64,000 bases of DNA, from positions 2,480,001 to 2,544,000 of the forward strand of contig NZ_CP154858.1 in assembly GCF_041153465.1 (NCBI RefSeq), in the 5' to 3' direction. Source of the DNA: Thermohahella caldifontis. Its GTDB lineage: Bacteria > Pseudomonadota > Gammaproteobacteria > Pseudomonadales > Oleiphilaceae. A model generated the notes under the pieces. That model had not been told where the DNA came from. It made no database searches and saw only the letters and a program-made list of their open reading frames with translations. How positions within the stretch are numbered: the stretch's first letter is position 1; the number at the start of each line of letters is the position of its first letter. Shown here piece after piece: positions 26,477 to 35,305 of this stretch. Made by a program: the position numbers and the translations under genes.

Positions 26477-27394
26477 ATGACGCCCGATCGCAGCCTCTGG
26501 CGCTACCGGATTCCCTGCCGGCAGCCTCTGCCCCTGCCGGCCGGACCGCTGACCGTACGTGAGGGGCTGGTACTGGTGGAACAGGACCGGTTCGGGCAGG
26601 TGCGGGCTGCCGCCGAAGCGGCTCCCCTGCCCGGATTCAGTGGCGAAACACTGGATGAGGTCTCGGCAGCGCTGGGCCAGGCGCTTGCCCGCACCGGTCA
26701 GTGGCCACCGGCGAGTCCGCTGCCGTCGGTCCAGTGGGCCCTGAGAACGCTGCGCACCGGAGCCGGCATGATCCCGGCTGATACGGATGTTCCGGTGGCC
26801 GGCTTTGGCCGCCACCGTGACAGCGGGATCATCAAGGTCAAGCTGGGGCCGGACCTTCAGGACAACCGCCACCGGATCAGTCAGGCGCTGGCCACCGGAG
26901 CCCGGCTGCGTCTGGATGCCAATCGCCAGCTGGATGTCCGTCAGGCCCTGACACTCTTTTCGGCCTTGTCGCCTGACCGGGTGGATGGTGTGGAAGAGCC
27001 CTGCGCCGGTCTCGAAGAGAGCCTGCGTGTCTGTCAGCGCACCGGGCTGCCGCTCTGGCTGGATGAATCCACCCGGGAATGCCCGCCTGACGAACTGCTT
27101 CGCATCTTGGCCGGGATGGGCGCGGATGCCCGTGCCATCGCGGCGGTCGTGCTGAAGCCCATGCTGCTGGGTGATGCGCTGGACGCCTGGCTGGAGGCTG
27201 CCGGACAGGCCCGGTGGCGGGTGATTCTCAGCAGTACCTACGAAAGTCCGGTGGGGCTGGCGGCGTTGCGGCATCTGGCCGCCCGGATCGCCCCGGATGA
27301 CGTGCATGGCCTGGACACGGCCCATCTGTTTGCCTGTACCCTGCCCTGGCCACCCGAACCCGGCCTGTACTGGAGGCGGCTATGGCCGCAATGA
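26477..27394 (+). CDS. menC: o-Succinylbenzoate synthase
   Basis: A 305-residue enolase-superfamily dehydratase. The barrel shows the metal ligand series LRLDANRQ, VEEP and DES (VDGVEEPCAGLEES, LWLDESTRE), and lysines KVK (GIIKVKLG) and VLKP in the expected places. It starts 8 bp after menB and overlaps the menE start. The enzyme converts SHCHC to o-succinylbenzoate. MenH, which normally makes SHCHC, is not in this cluster. Confidence 0.9.
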   Translation: MTPDRSLWRYRIPCRQPLPLPAGPLTVREGLVLVEQDRFGQVRAAAEAAPLPGFSGETLDEVSAALGQALARTGQWPPASPLPSVQWALRTLRTGAGMIPADTDVPVAGFGRHRDSGIIKVKLGPDLQDNRHRISQALATGARLRLDANRQLDVRQALTLFSALSPDRVDGVEEPCAGLEESLRVCQRTGLPLWLDESTRECPPDELLRILAGMGADARAIAAVVLKPMLLGDALDAWLEAAGQARWRVILSSTYESPVGLAALRHLAARIAPDDVHGLDTAHLFACTLPWPPEPGLYWRRLWPQ

Positions 27395-28757
27395 TCGGCT
27401 GTCCGCTGGCAGCAGGAGCCAGTGCCTGCCCGGGGGCACCGGCACTGGTGGGCGCGGACGGCAGCGTGCACAGTTACCGTCAGCTTCATGAGGTCTGCAT
27501 CCGGCTGGCCAACCGCCTGCCCGACTGGCCGGCAGGCACGCGGGTGGCCCTGGTGGAGCCGGACCGTGCCCGGCTCGTCCGCCGGATTGTGGCCTGCTGG
27601 TATCGGGGCTGGGTTGCCGTGCCGCTGGATCACCGCATGTCGGAACAGGCCATGGCAGAGGTGTGCGCGCAACTGAGGCTCCGCCGCTGGCCCCGCTTGT
27701 CTGACGGGACTGGCGGCTCCGGAGCCGGGCGCCGCAAGCGCGTTGAGACCGGCCCGACACTGCAGACCTGCTGGCGTGCCGACCAGTGTGCCACCATGAC
27801 GCTCACCAGCGGCAGTACCGGCGCGCCCAAGGCCGTGCTGCACACCTTCGGCAACCACGCGGCCAGTGCGGCCGGGTTGCGTGCCGCGCTCAATCTGTCG
27901 TCTGACACGCGCTGGCTGCTCAGTCTGCCCCTGTTCCACATTGGCGGGCTGGCGCTGCTCTGGCGGGTCTGGTCTGCGGGGGCGCACTGGTAGCCCCTGC
28001 CGGGGCACCGGACACTGACCTGCAACGTGGTATCACCCATGCCTCGCTGGTGCCGGCACAGGTGCTTCGCCTCGGCACCCCACCCCCGGAACCGGTGGCG
28101 GACACCCTCATGCTGGGCGGTGAAGCCGTGAGCCGGGACGTCTTCGCCAGGGCGGCACATTGGGCGCGCCGCGTGGTTGTCAGTTACGGTTGCAGTGAAG
28201 CCACCTCCACCATCGCCCTGGCGGACAGCGCCGGGGGTGGTTTCGCATGCCTGCCCGGCCGGGAAGTGACCATTCGGGAAGGCGCTGTCTGGCTGGGCGG
28301 GCCGGTACTGGCCGCCGGGTATTGGGATGGCGAAGCTGTGACGCCCCTGGATACGGGGTCGGGCTGGCGAACGGGAGACGGCGCCGAATGGCTGACCTTG
28401 GGCCGGCAGTTCCGGCTGACCGGCCGGCTGGACCGGCGGTTCATCTCCGGGGGCGAGAACATTCAGCCGGAAGCCATCGAGCGCGTACTGCTGCAATGCC
28501 CCGGCGTGGAGCGGGCGGTTGTGGTGCCGGTGACGGATCCGGTGTTCGGGCAGCGCCCGGTGGCGTTCATCCACCCGGCCGGAGGTCTGCGGGAAACGGA
28601 GCTGGCTGCCGCCGTGCGGCAGGCTCTGCCGCCGTACATGTGCCCGGAGGCCTGGCTGCCCTGGCCGGATCCGGCGGTGCTGAAACCGCCGCTGAAGGTC
28701 TGGCAGCAGCTGGCCGAAGCCCGGGCTGCCAGACCGGAGGGGGATCAGAAGCGGTAG
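27382..28757 (+). pseudogene. menE: o-Succinylbenzoate-CoA ligase, frameshifted
   Basis: An acyl-CoA synthetase that activates o-succinylbenzoate for MenB. The first part has the ATP-binding motif TMTLTSGSTGAPKAV and the LSLPLFHIGGLALLWRVWSAG stretch, then stops at 27993. The rest, in another frame, carries SLVPAQVLRL, SYGCSEATSTI, the adenylation motif WRTGDGAEW and the C-terminal RRFISGGENIQPEAIE. One added G in the run at 27978-27982 gives AGGALVAPAG and joins the two. I expect a working gene with a base-calling error, since the rest of the pathway is intact. It overlaps menC by 13 bases and the tail of fadL. Confidence 0.85.
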
Positions 28758-29977
28758 TTCACCTGAGCGGAGAACAGATGGCCGTTGCCTTCGGAATTGC
28801 CGGTGAAGGTGGTGCCCAGACTGGATGTATTGCTCAGGGTGACGGAATCACCATCCACATAGGCATAGCCCAGATCAACGCCCAGTTGCGGGTTCACGGC
28901 AACGGAGGCACCCAGGCTGTACCAGACGCGATCGGAATCGGGAATGCTCAGCGAGCGGTATTCCGGTTTCACGGGGGATTCGTCGAAGGCCCAGCCGGCA
29001 CGCAGGGTCACCGTTTCATTCAGGGTATAGGTCGCCCCCAGGCTGTAGCGCACGGCGTCATCGTAATACTCTTCCTTGACCAGTACCGGACCGACTCCTT
29101 CAACATGGGCGGTCAGCACATCAAAGGAGTGCCAGCCGGTTTTCAGGATGCTGGCGTGTACGGCCAGTTTGTCGTCATAGCGATGGAACACGGACAGTTC
29201 CAGCTGGGAGGGCAGGGTCACAGATAACGTGCCGATACTGTCGATCCTTGTATTCGATCCAACAAGCATGGATACATCGCCATCAAAACCGATATGGACG
29301 TCAGAGCGGTAGGAGACGCCCAGCCGGGTCATGGGGGAGAACTCCCAGAGCATGCCCAGGTTGTAACCCCAGCCATCGCCATCACCTTCCAGTCCAAAGA
29401 TCTTGCCTAGGGCGGTTGAGCTTGTAGTCAGCTTCGCATCCGCCTTCACATAGCTGATCCCTGCCCCCAGACTGAGCTGGTCCGTGACCCGGTAGGCCAC
29501 GTTGGGGTTCAGGCTCAGGGTCACGATCTCCGTTTCGTCAGCAAACTCGGTCAGATTGCTGCTGTCCGCATAATCCGTGGACAGGCCGTAATAGGTGGTG
29601 GCCGACAGGCCCACGCGCAGGCGCTCACCTACCGGCTGCACGTAGTAGAGGGAGGGTACCCACTCTGACGGGGCCACACCATCCTCATCAATGGTCAGTG
29701 TGGCAGGGGGCATGACAGAAGTCTTCTGGCCCGTGATGGTCACATCCGGGTCAACGTAGGTGACAACAGCCGAGACAGAGGCGCTGTCCAGCAGGGTCAT
29801 GGCCGCGGCATTGGTGGCCAGGGTGCTGGCATCATCGGCAATGGCGGCCTCACCGGCGTTGGCCCGGCCGATACCGGCAGCACTGTGTTCACCCACCTGG
29901 AAACTGGCGGAAAAGGCGGGCAGGCTCAGGAGCAGGGCGCTGCCTGCAAGGAGACGACGCTGAAATACAGAAGACAT
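28745..29977 (-). CDS. fadL: FadL/OmpP1-family outer-membrane transporter
   Basis: A 410-residue outer-membrane beta-barrel for long-chain fatty acids or other hydrophobic compounds. It has a signal peptide ending near residue 24 (LPAFSAS) and the FadL-type plug region SAAGIGRANAGEAAIADDASTLATNAAAMTLL. Alternating beta strands run to the C-terminus, which ends in a terminal aromatic motif (LFSAQVNYRF) as required for BAM insertion. The usual NPA of the plug is NAA here. It is convergent with menE. Confidence 0.88.
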   Translation of the reverse strand: MSSVFQRRLLAGSALLLSLPAFSASFQVGEHSAAGIGRANAGEAAIADDASTLATNAAAMTLLDSASVSAVVTYVDPDVTITGQKTSVMPPATLTIDEDGVAPSEWVPSLYYVQPVGERLRVGLSATTYYGLSTDYADSSNLTEFADETEIVTLSLNPNVAYRVTDQLSLGAGISYVKADAKLTTSSTALGKIFGLEGDGDGWGYNLGMLWEFSPMTRLGVSYRSDVHIGFDGDVSMLVGSNTRIDSIGTLSVTLPSQLELSVFHRYDDKLAVHASILKTGWHSFDVLTAHVEGVGPVLVKEEYYDDAVRYSLGATYTLNETVTLRAGWAFDESPVKPEYRSLSIPDSDRVWYSLGASVAVNPQLGVDLGYAYVDGDSVTLSNTSSLGTTFTGNSEGNGHLFSAQVNYRF

Positions 29978-30002
29978 ACAACCTCAACCTCATGTCATGA
30001 TG

Positions 30003-30032
30003 TTTTTGGGGTGCCCAGCATGGCACCAAAAA
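30003..30032. repeat. Inverted repeat in the fadL leader
   Basis: GGTGCC-N6-GGCACC, with flanking T5 and A5 tracts that extend the stem after a two-base bulge. It lies between the predicted fadL promoter and the start codon, so it could be an operator or an RNA hairpin in the leader. It does not look like a PsrA or FadR site. Confidence 0.45.
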
Positions 30033-30040
30033 GAGGACGA

Positions 30041-30069
30041 AGTATGAATACGGGTCAATTTATTTTCAA
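30041..30069 (-). promoter_or_regulatory. Predicted fadL promoter
   Basis: On the minus strand TTGAAA (30069-30064) and CATACT (30046-30041) are spaced 17 bp apart, directing transcription into fadL with a leader of roughly 55 bases. Confidence 0.5.
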
Positions 30070-30409
30070 TAAAAACCGCATTGAAGCGTTATGATTCCCG
30101 TGATCAGCGACCCGAAGGGCAAAACGAACCGACGCTCAGGTACGGCAAGTGGAAAAAATGACGTGAAGCAGGTTGAATCTGATCACGAACTGTGATTTCC
30201 TAGCAATGCGTGCCTGGCCCGAGTGCGGCATCCCGGGTGAATTTAACGGGGTGGCTCAGATGACATCTGTCTGACAGTCCGCCTGGAGCCGGGCGAAGAA
30301 AAAACAGGAACAGTGACGTCCCGGGAAGTGACGAGCTGTTCATGAATCTTGATTCACATAATGCCCGTGTGGCAGAATTGTACTGCGCCGAACAGAACAG
30401 GGATGACCC

Positions 30410-30622
30410 ATGAAAAAGCACGCCTTCAACGCTCAGGCGTTTACCCGGCAGATTGCCGAACAGCTGGAAATGGAAGTGGACGATCTGCGCCAGCGCATTG
30501 CCCGTCTCACCAACAGTGACCGTCCTGCCGACCGCATGATGGCAGAAACCTACAAGCGCCTGCTGGAAAGCCGGGAATCGCTTGTCAGGGAATGCCGTGG
30601 CAACTACCGGCTGGGTGCCTGA
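30410..30622 (+). CDS. Small helical protein, unknown
   Basis: A 70-residue charged helical protein (FTRQIAEQLEMEVDDLRQRIARL, then ETYKRLLESRESLVRECRG). No family is recognised. Its second half (M-x4-YKRLLESRESLV) has the same spacing of aromatic, leucine and glutamate residues as the YQNLIERHEAVI segment of the next small gene, suggesting two related coiled-coil proteins. The upstream GGGATGACCC contains only a weak ribosome binding site. Confidence 0.55.
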   Translation: MKKHAFNAQAFTRQIAEQLEMEVDDLRQRIARLTNSDRPADRMMAETYKRLLESRESLVRECRGNYRLGA

Positions 30623-30738
30623 TACCGGTATCCCGGATACAAACGGTTACATTAACCGGTTTTCTCTGTGCGCCTGTTCACATCCTGAACGATTGTACCG
30701 GGTGTAAGCTGAATCCGTAGTCTGACGGAGGATGCAGC

Positions 30739-30981
30739 ATGAACACGCTCGCCGCGCAGTATGAGCGTCTGATGCGCGAACTGGAACAGCTCAGAGAAGA
30801 GCTGCGGGCCATTGAAGCCACACCCTGCCCGGACCTGTCCATGGTCCGTTTCTACCAGAACCTGATCGAACGCCATGAAGCCGTGATTGACGCCGTCCGC
30901 CCGCATCTGAAACCCGCGGAAGTGTGGCGTCTGCGGCGCTGGGGCACGGAAGAGCCGTCCGGTACCCTGCGGGACTGCTGA
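30739..30981 (+). CDS. Small coiled-coil protein, unknown
   Basis: An 80-residue protein whose first 25 residues are a clear coiled coil (YERLMRELEQLREELRAIE). This is followed by CPDLSMVRFYQNLIERHEAVIDAVRPHL and a basic tail. ACGGAGGATG precedes the ATG, a good ribosome binding site. It resembles the preceding small gene in layout. It ends 7 bp from the convergent strictosidine-synthase-like gene. Function unknown. Confidence 0.6.
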   Translation: MNTLAAQYERLMRELEQLREELRAIEATPCPDLSMVRFYQNLIERHEAVIDAVRPHLKPAEVWRLRRWGTEEPSGTLRDC

Positions 30982-30987
30982 AGCGGA

Positions 30988-32085
30988 TCAGCGGCCGGAC
31001 AGCGCACGAACCTCGGCCGGCACCGGGAGCCGCCCGATCCGGTCACCGTGCAGGCTGCCCGTCAGGATGTGATCGCCCGCCTGCTGAACGGAAGTGACTT
31101 CCCAAAGGTGCGCCCCGGAGGGATCCTGCAGGGTGGTCACCACCTTGCCCTGCTCATCCAGCGCCACCACAAAGCCATACCTCACCGGTTTGGGCTGCAG
31201 GGCTTCAGGCAGGTTCAGCGCCACCCGCTTCAGCCAAGGATGCGGATGCATGGCATCCAGCGCCGCATTGCGTGGTGCATACAGCGCCAGCCAGAAGGCC
31301 CCCTGGCGGTTGCCGGAAATGCCGTCCGGAAAACCGGGCAGATTGTCGATGAAGACGTCGGACGTGCCCGCTTTCGGCCCCTTGAGCCAATAGCGGGTGA
31401 CCCGGTAACGCCAGGTCTCGTTGACCAGCACATAAGACTCGTCGGAGGACAGTGCCACACCATTGGCGAAGTACAGCTCCCGGAGCAGGACCCTGGGCGG
31501 ACGGCCATCCGGGTACCAGGCAATCAGGCGTCCCCAGGGGCGGTTTTCCATCACGTCCAGCTTGTAGTCATCCACGCCCCAGCGGCTGCTGGCATCACTG
31601 AAATACACGGTGCCATCTGACCCGATGTCCAGATCATCGGTGAACCCCAGGGGGACGCCGTCCACTTCCGTCAGCAGCGTCTCCAGACCCGACTCCGGGT
31701 GGTAACGCAGCAGACCGTTGATGGCATCCGCGATCACCAGCCGGCCCTCGGCGTCGAAGTGCAGTCCCAGTGGCCGGCCACCGGTATTCACCCAGGTGGT
31801 GACCTGGCCGCCGGGGGTGATCCGTACCACCCGTCCGTCCGCCAGGCCCGCGTAGACGTTGCCCTCCGCATCTTCGTCCACATCTTCAGGGCCCTGAACC
31901 TGACCTCTTGCCAATAGTTCGGCATCGGCCAGCCGGTGATTGGGGGCCCAGACGCCGGTCAGTGCCGGAGCAGGCGGTGGCGTCCAGGGCACCGGGTCAA
32001 TGGGGACGGGGCGCAGCAGCATCAGTGCCAGCACAAACAGCAGCAGCGGGGGAATCAGCCAGAAGGCGGAACGGGGCAGCATCAT
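30988..32085 (-). CDS. SMP-30/strictosidine-synthase-like beta-propeller protein
   Basis: A 365-residue protein with one N-terminal membrane anchor (SAFWLIPPLLLFVLALMLL) and a periplasmic six-bladed propeller. Family features are GPEDVDEDAEGNVYAGLADGRVVRI, LTEVDGVPLGFTDDLDIGSDGTVYFSDAS and NGVALSSDESYVLVNETWRYRVTRYWLKG. In animals the related APMAP/paraoxonase-like proteins are lactonases or esterases. A lactone or ester hydrolase is possible here but untested. It stands alone. Confidence 0.85.
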   Translation of the reverse strand: MMLPRSAFWLIPPLLLFVLALMLLRPVPIDPVPWTPPPAPALTGVWAPNHRLADAELLARGQVQGPEDVDEDAEGNVYAGLADGRVVRITPGGQVTTWVNTGGRPLGLHFDAEGRLVIADAINGLLRYHPESGLETLLTEVDGVPLGFTDDLDIGSDGTVYFSDASSRWGVDDYKLDVMENRPWGRLIAWYPDGRPPRVLLRELYFANGVALSSDESYVLVNETWRYRVTRYWLKGPKAGTSDVFIDNLPGFPDGISGNRQGAFWLALYAPRNAALDAMHPHPWLKRVALNLPEALQPKPVRYGFVVALDEQGKVVTTLQDPSGAHLWEVTSVQQAGDHILTGSLHGDRIGRLPVPAEVRALSGR

Positions 32086-32301
32086 GTCGGTCTTCCTTGC
32101 AATCTTGTTGTTATGCGGTCAGTGTGCCCGCCTCCTGTGGGCGATGCAAGAGGCGGATCTATAAGGAAAGTTCTCCCCCGAATGGGTGAATGTATAAAAA
32201 TTTTTACACCGCTAGACTGGAAATGAACCTGTTTTGACCTGTGCAGGCCAGGGAAGGTGCGCTAGCGTGAACAGATAAAATAACAACAACACGGGAAGCG
32301 C

Positions 32302-33435
32302 ATGAACCGACACCTGATACTGGCCGTACTGACGGTCGGGCTCTTTCTCGCCGTCATTGAGCTCGTGGACAGCACCACCGAGCCGGCCGTGGTGGCCAGT
32401 GGCCCGGTCCCCGGCCCTTCGGATCCGCTCAACCTGCCGGATGAAGCCCCGGGCGCGGGCATTCCCGTGAAGCCCGACCGGCAAATGCCCCCGTATCCGG
32501 CGGCTGATGATCCGCCCGATGCCATCTTCACGGACATGCGCATGGAACTGGACCAGGTTGCCGAGGCTTATGCCCGGGCTTCCCGCTTTCCCCCTTTCCC
32601 AGCCCCTCTACAGTGCCGACGATGTGGCCCGTTTCATGCCCGAGACACCGGCGCAAGTCAGCCTGCCCTTTCCCCGCGAGGATGGCCGTCCGCCAGTTCA
32701 GGTCAGTGTCCGGCTTGACCGTTACCAGTATTTCCCCGGAGATCCCCTGCGCTGGCGGCTGGAGGTGTCTGATCCCGAGGGTTCCGGCCCCTGGCAGGTA
32801 CGGGTGAAGGCAGAGAGTCTCGAAGGTGAGACGCTGGTGGCGGAAACGGCCATGCCGGAATCGGACGGTGGCCAGCTCAGCGGTATGCTGGTGTTGCCCG
32901 AACCGCTCGACAATCAGGCGGCCTATCATCTGGTTGTGCAGGTTCAGGGCGCGGACGGACGCTATCTGGTCGCTGCACCCTTCCGGCTCAGTCAGGCGGT
33001 CGCACGCATCACCGGGCTGGCCTGGGCCGCGCCGGATGGCCCCTGGCTTCACATTGCACTGAATGCGCAGGTTTACCGCCCCGGCTACTACTTCGTTTCC
33101 GCCAACCTCTACAGCGAACAGACCGGCGAGCCCCTGGTGCATCTGGAAAGCGAGCAGCGCCTCGGCGCGGGCACCCGGGAGGTGCTGCTCAAGGCCCATG
33201 CCAGCGCCCTGAGGGAGCGGGGTGATGGGGGCCCTTATCTTCTGAAGAATATTCGCCTCATTCGCGGTGCGGAGGAGGGGAAACCGACGATCTGGCCGGG
33301 CAGCCCCCGGAATCCCCGGTCGGGATTCCCGCTTTTGATCTGAACAGCTACGCAGACACGCCCTGGGAAGACCCGGAGGCAGCCGAACGCGTGGCCTTTC
33401 TCAAGAAACTTGCAGGTTCAACACAGGAGCCGTAA
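32302..33435 (+). pseudogene. Exported Ig-like protein upstream of the lipase, two frame breaks
   Basis: A single N-terminal membrane segment (HLILAVLTVGLFLAVIELV) is followed by a proline-rich linker and a beta-rich periplasmic domain (VQVSVRLDRYQYFPGDPLRWRLEVSDPEG, VYRPGYYFVSANLYSEQTGEPL, PYLLKNIRLIRG). The layout recalls DUF4785-type immunoglobulin-like proteins, a tentative match. The frame breaks twice, and each break is repaired by one base in a homopolymer: the C run at 32590-32594 (giving RFPPLSQPLYSADDVARF) and the G run at 33277-33280 (giving EEGETDDLAGQPPESPVGIPAFDL), ending at 33435. It lies 51 bp before a secreted lipase, so a role in lipase export or folding is worth considering. 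Confidence 0.65.
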
Positions 33436-33486
33436 CCCATGGAGTGAAGAACCACAACCACTAACCCACACAGGAAACACAAGGCA

Positions 33487-34536
33487 ATGAAAACAACAAT
33501 AAGAACTTTTCTGGCATGCCTGGCCTTGCTCAGCATGGCTACGGTCACCCAGGCCAAACTGGCAGGTAAGAACGTCGTTCTGGTGCACGGATTCCGTGCC
33601 ACGGATCTGCGCGACCACCCCGGAACCAGTCAGCTCAAGTCCCTCGCCAATCAGTACTGGCAGGCCTACTGGGGCGCCCGGGCGGAAGCGGTGATCTACT
33701 GGTCTTCGGATCAGCGTGTCAGCGGTGTGATCAAGGATCAGGTCAAGGCCCAGTTCAAGGCGCTCGAGAGTGCCGGAACCTGTGCCAGCGGCTGCGTGAT
33801 CGTGACCCACTCCACCGGTGACCTGGTCACCCGCTATGCCCTGTCCAAGCTGGGACAATGGGGCATCAGTACCAGTCGCTTCAGGATTCTGGCGGTACTG
33901 GACTTTGCCGGCGCCGGCGGCGGCACTGAAATCGCCGACACGGCGGTGGCGGTTTCGGAAGGCTCCGGCTGGGTGAACAGCGCCATGAAGGCGGCGGTCA
34001 ACACCTTCATGGGGTTTACCCCCACCAAGGGACAGATGGGCGTGTTGTATGATCTCCAGCCGGCCAATGCACGCAATCTGGCCACCGGCAGCAACAGCTA
34101 CCCGCGCCTGCGTTTTGCCGGGACCGGCTGGCAGTATGCGGGAGTGACCAAACCCTTCATCTCCGGTGCGGATGACAGCGTGGTGCCCCTGCACAGCGCC
34201 TGTGGTGCCGCCAGTCAGGGGAGCTACGACTCCTGCAGCAAGAGTGTGCAGCCCAATGGCGTGATCACCAGTGTCAGCAAGGCACCGGGCAGCCTGTGGT
34301 ACAACCATTATGCCGTGCTGATGGGTGAAAAGACCAACCATGGGGATGCCATCAGCAACACCACGGGCAACGAGCTGACCACCGTATCCAACAACTTCAG
34401 CCGCAACGGCATCACCGTGGACTTTGCCACCACCACATCCACCAAATGGTGGAGCTGGGGCAAGCAGGTGCGCTGGGTGAAGAACGGTTCCAGCTACAGC
34501 ATGTCCGCCAATGTCTACAACACGCTAAATAACTGA
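33487..34536 (+). CDS. Secreted lipase/esterase
   Basis: A 349-residue alpha/beta hydrolase with a classical signal peptide (cleavage near TQA-K, residue 23). The oxyanion segment is VVLVHGFRATDLRD and the nucleophile elbow is THSTGD, in place of the more usual GHSxG. The acid is likely in GADDSVV and the histidine in NHGDAISN. Four cysteines (CASGC, CGAASQGSYDSC) could form disulfides, fitting an extracellular enzyme. It follows the Ig-like exported protein, and a strong terminator lies downstream. Substrate not determinable. Confidence 0.85.
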   Translation: MKTTIRTFLACLALLSMATVTQAKLAGKNVVLVHGFRATDLRDHPGTSQLKSLANQYWQAYWGARAEAVIYWSSDQRVSGVIKDQVKAQFKALESAGTCASGCVIVTHSTGDLVTRYALSKLGQWGISTSRFRILAVLDFAGAGGGTEIADTAVAVSEGSGWVNSAMKAAVNTFMGFTPTKGQMGVLYDLQPANARNLATGSNSYPRLRFAGTGWQYAGVTKPFISGADDSVVPLHSACGAASQGSYDSCSKSVQPNGVITSVSKAPGSLWYNHYAVLMGEKTNHGDAISNTTGNELTTVSNNFSRNGITVDFATTTSTKWWSWGKQVRWVKNGSSYSMSANVYNTLNN

Positions 34537-34650
34537 TTCACAATGGCCTTTTCAGGCCGGGCGCCAAGGATGGCGTCGCCTGTCTCCTTTTTGCGACAAT
34601 TAACCCATTGAAATAACAGCGCTTTTCATTTTGCCCCTCGTGATGTCTCC

Positions 34651-34692
34651 CGACGGGGACATTCAGGCATGTCCGTTCGGCGTCCTTTTTTT
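34651..34692 (+). terminator. Rho-independent terminator after the lipase
   Basis: GGACAT-N6-ATGTCC (34657-34674), extended by a GACG/CGTC outer stem, is followed by a run of seven T. The composite transposon is inserted just 24 bp beyond, in the gap before the EF-hand gene. Confidence 0.65.
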
Positions 34693-34707
34693 GGAAGATC
34701 CTGAAAA

Positions 34708-34715
34708 ACTTTTTA
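34708..34715. repeat. Left target-site duplication of the composite transposon
   Basis: The octamer ACTTTTTA directly abuts the outer end of the left IS. The same octamer follows the outer end of the right IS at 46851-46858. Eight base pairs is the usual duplication length for ISL3-family elements. Confidence 0.9.
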
Positions 34716-34802
34716 GGGTAAGCGGATTAAATGGTTGATCTTACCTTTGCATGAGAGTGAGGCAGACCGGCATCTCATCGGATTATCTGGTTGATGCTTC
34801 AC

Positions 34803-35210
34803 CTACTGCTGGTGCATGTTTCCTTCGCTAATTCCAGCAAGAACCCCACACGCCTCAACTTCCCGGTCATCGTTGCAACTCGCTCTCAGTGAAACGAGTT
34901 GTTTCTCAAGCGCTTGCAGAGCGGTTATCTGCGACCGCACATGAGAGATGTGATCATCGAGCAAGGCGTTGACGGCGGTACAAGGCTGATGAGGGTCGTC
35001 CTGATAGCTCTGTAGTTCGTGAATCTCAGCCAGTGACAGGCCCAGGATTCTGCAGCGACGGATGAAGGCCAGCCTCTCACCATGCTTCTCGGTATAGACA
35101 CGGTAACCGTTGTCCTGCCGATCAGGCGGCGGCAACAAGCCCTGCTGTTCATAGAAGCGGATCGTCTGTGTTTCGACCCCTACCAACTGCGCCAACTGAC
35201 CAATGCGCAT
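34803..35210 (-). CDS. MerR-family metal-responsive regulator (left IS copy)
   Basis: A 135-residue regulator. The winged helix (MRIGQLAQLVGVETQTIRFYEQQGLLPPPDRQDNGYRVY) is followed by the dimer helix and a metal-binding set of three cysteines: one in QPCTAVN and two spaced nine residues apart near the C-terminus (ASCNDDREVEACG). That spacing is the PbrR/CadR arrangement, so lead, cadmium or zinc is the likely inducer. ATG 35210 follows GGAGG; a TTG at 35225 is less likely. Divergent from the efflux gene across a MerR-type promoter. Confidence 0.88.
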   Translation of the reverse strand: MRIGQLAQLVGVETQTIRFYEQQGLLPPPDRQDNGYRVYTEKHGERLAFIRRCRILGLSLAEIHELQSYQDDPHQPCTAVNALLDDHISHVRSQITALQALEKQLVSLRASCNDDREVEACGVLAGISEGNMHQQ

Positions 35211-35241
35211 CAGGTTCCTCCGCAACGGATTCTCTACGCTA

Positions 35242-35272
35242 TTGACATTATAGCTACTATATAGTTTTAAAT
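35242..35272 (+). promoter_or_regulatory. MerR-type operator-promoter (left IS copy)
   Basis: TTGACA (35242-35247) and TTAAAT (35267-35272) are separated by 19 bp, the long spacer typical of MerR-controlled promoters. The spacer contains the dyad TATAG-CTA-CTATA (35249-35261). It drives the efflux and lspA genes. Confidence 0.75.
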
Positions 35273-35305
35273 GAAAACCCGATCACATTCAAGTGGAGTC
35301 ATATC

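Larger units (their letters stand above)
29978..30409. other. Divergent intergenic region between fadL and a small gene
   Basis: This 432 bp gap holds the fadL promoter and hairpin listed separately. Between 30,100 and 30,350 I see no credible gene. A weak promoter-like pair for the small rightward gene (TTGATT near 30350 with CAGAAT 18 bp on) is possible. AT content in the first third is above that of the surroundings. Confidence 0.4.
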
